Assembly (NCBI RefSeq): GCF_014646515.1
Contig: NZ_BMNK01000004.1
Coordinates: 300,719 to 364,718, forward strand
Reading direction: 5' to 3'
From: Nonomuraea glycinis
Lineage (GTDB): Bacteria; Actinomycetota; Actinomycetes; Streptosporangiales; Streptosporangiaceae
Length of the DNA: 64,000 bases
A model generated the notes under the pieces. It was not told the DNA's origin. It did not search any database and saw only the letters and a program-made list of their open reading frames with translations. Made by a program: the position numbers and the translations under genes. Below, piece after piece: positions 63,716-64,000 of the stretch (positions within the stretch are counted from its first letter, which is position 1; each line of letters starts with the position of its first letter).

Positions 63716-64000
63716 ATGACCACCCCAGCCGAGCCGGGACCCGGCCGGACCGACCCGGGCCTGAGCGCGATCATGGGCGAACGGCGCCGGCTGATCAATC
63801 TCGCCTACCGGCTCCTCGGCTCCCTGGCCGATGCCGAGGATGCCGTGCAGGAGACCTACACCCGCTGGTACGCCATGTCCCGCACGCAACAGGAAGCCAT
63901 CGATTCCCCCGGCGCCTGGCTGACGACGGTCGCCGGTCGCATCTGCCTGAACCTGCTCGGCTCGGCACGCGCCAGGCGGGAGCGCTACGTGGGTGAATGG
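63716..64000 (+). CDS. SigJ-type ECF sigma factor (5' part, cut by window end)
   Basis: The first 95 codons of an ECF sigma factor. Region 2 is recognisable: RRRLINLAYRLLGSLADAED, AVQETYTRWYAM and SPGAWLTTVAGRICLNLLGS. The form is that of SigJ-like factors, which normally carry a C-terminal SnoaL-like domain beyond the window. GGGGAG lies about 10 bases before the ATG. The gene continues past 64000. Confidence 0.9.
   Translation, partial: MTTPAEPGPGRTDPGLSAIMGERRRLINLAYRLLGSLADAEDAVQETYTRWYAMSRTQQEAIDSPGAWLTTVAGRICLNLLGSARARRERYVGEW

Overview
This is a GC-rich actinomycete chromosome segment. Frequent GTG starts, Lrp/TetR/GntR/PucR/AraC/DeoR regulators, two eukaryote-like Ser/Thr kinases, a SigJ-like sigma factor and lipoproteins with actinobacterial features point to Streptosporangiaceae, most plausibly Nonomuraea or a close relative. 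The genus is an inference from gene content and style, not from a marker gene. No rRNA, tRNA or CRISPR array was seen.

Layout. 0-6.6 kb: small enzymes and regulators (PemK/MazF-like protein, cupin beside a deletion-scarred Tm-1-like/TIM-barrel remnant, FAD oxidoreductase, DUF3152 lipoprotein, metallo-beta-lactamase-fold hydrolase, pirin, VOC protein, AraC regulator). 6.7-8.8 kb: a kinase-like receptor with a pentapeptide insert in its activation loop and a substituted catalytic Asp. 8.9-18.6 kb: a galactofuranose/ribose-type sugar ABC transporter (two permeases, ATPase, binding lipoprotein), a secreted PA14-GH2 glycosidase, a divergent DeoR regulator and a second orphan sugar ATPase. 18.6-30 kb: MOSC-ferredoxin reductase fusion, coiled-coil M15-like cell-wall protein, active Ser/Thr kinase, flavin monooxygenase, divergent DUF305 lipoprotein, methyltransferase/TetR pair with a double operator, second metallo-hydrolase, membrane proteins.

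30-52.4 kb: a peptide uptake and degradation island. An Lrp regulator is divergent from a five-gene Dpp-type transporter, followed by an M24-fold protein, a GNAT protein and an o-succinylbenzoate synthase/N-acylamino-acid racemase. After a small XRE-PLD/NUDIX insert, a second Dpp-type transporter with a permease-ATPase fusion lies beside a PucR regulator, class A-like and class C-like serine hydrolases without signal peptides, and an S9 peptidase. The likely theme is import and intracellular breakdown of peptides, possibly containing D-residues or N-acylated residues.

52.4-62 kb: a divergent EF-Tu with substitutions at known elfamycin-resistance positions, then a scrambled accessory zone. It holds remnants of IS1380- and IS66-type transposases, a candidate immunity gene behind a toxin tail joined to a copy of hemerythrin sequence, a minimal RiPP locus (44-aa precursor, attenuator-like hairpin, stand-alone YcaO), and a mosaic pseudogene assembled from pieces of the EF-Tu gene and of the regulator gene at 62 kb. 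Small frameshifted genes follow. 61.2-64 kb: hemerythrin protein, HTH regulator divergent from an aldo/keto reductase across a perfect palindrome, and the start of a SigJ-type sigma factor cut by the window edge.

The window is also rich in short tandem duplications (15-38 bp). Several are in frame within proteins and at least three sit at the 3' ends of genes.
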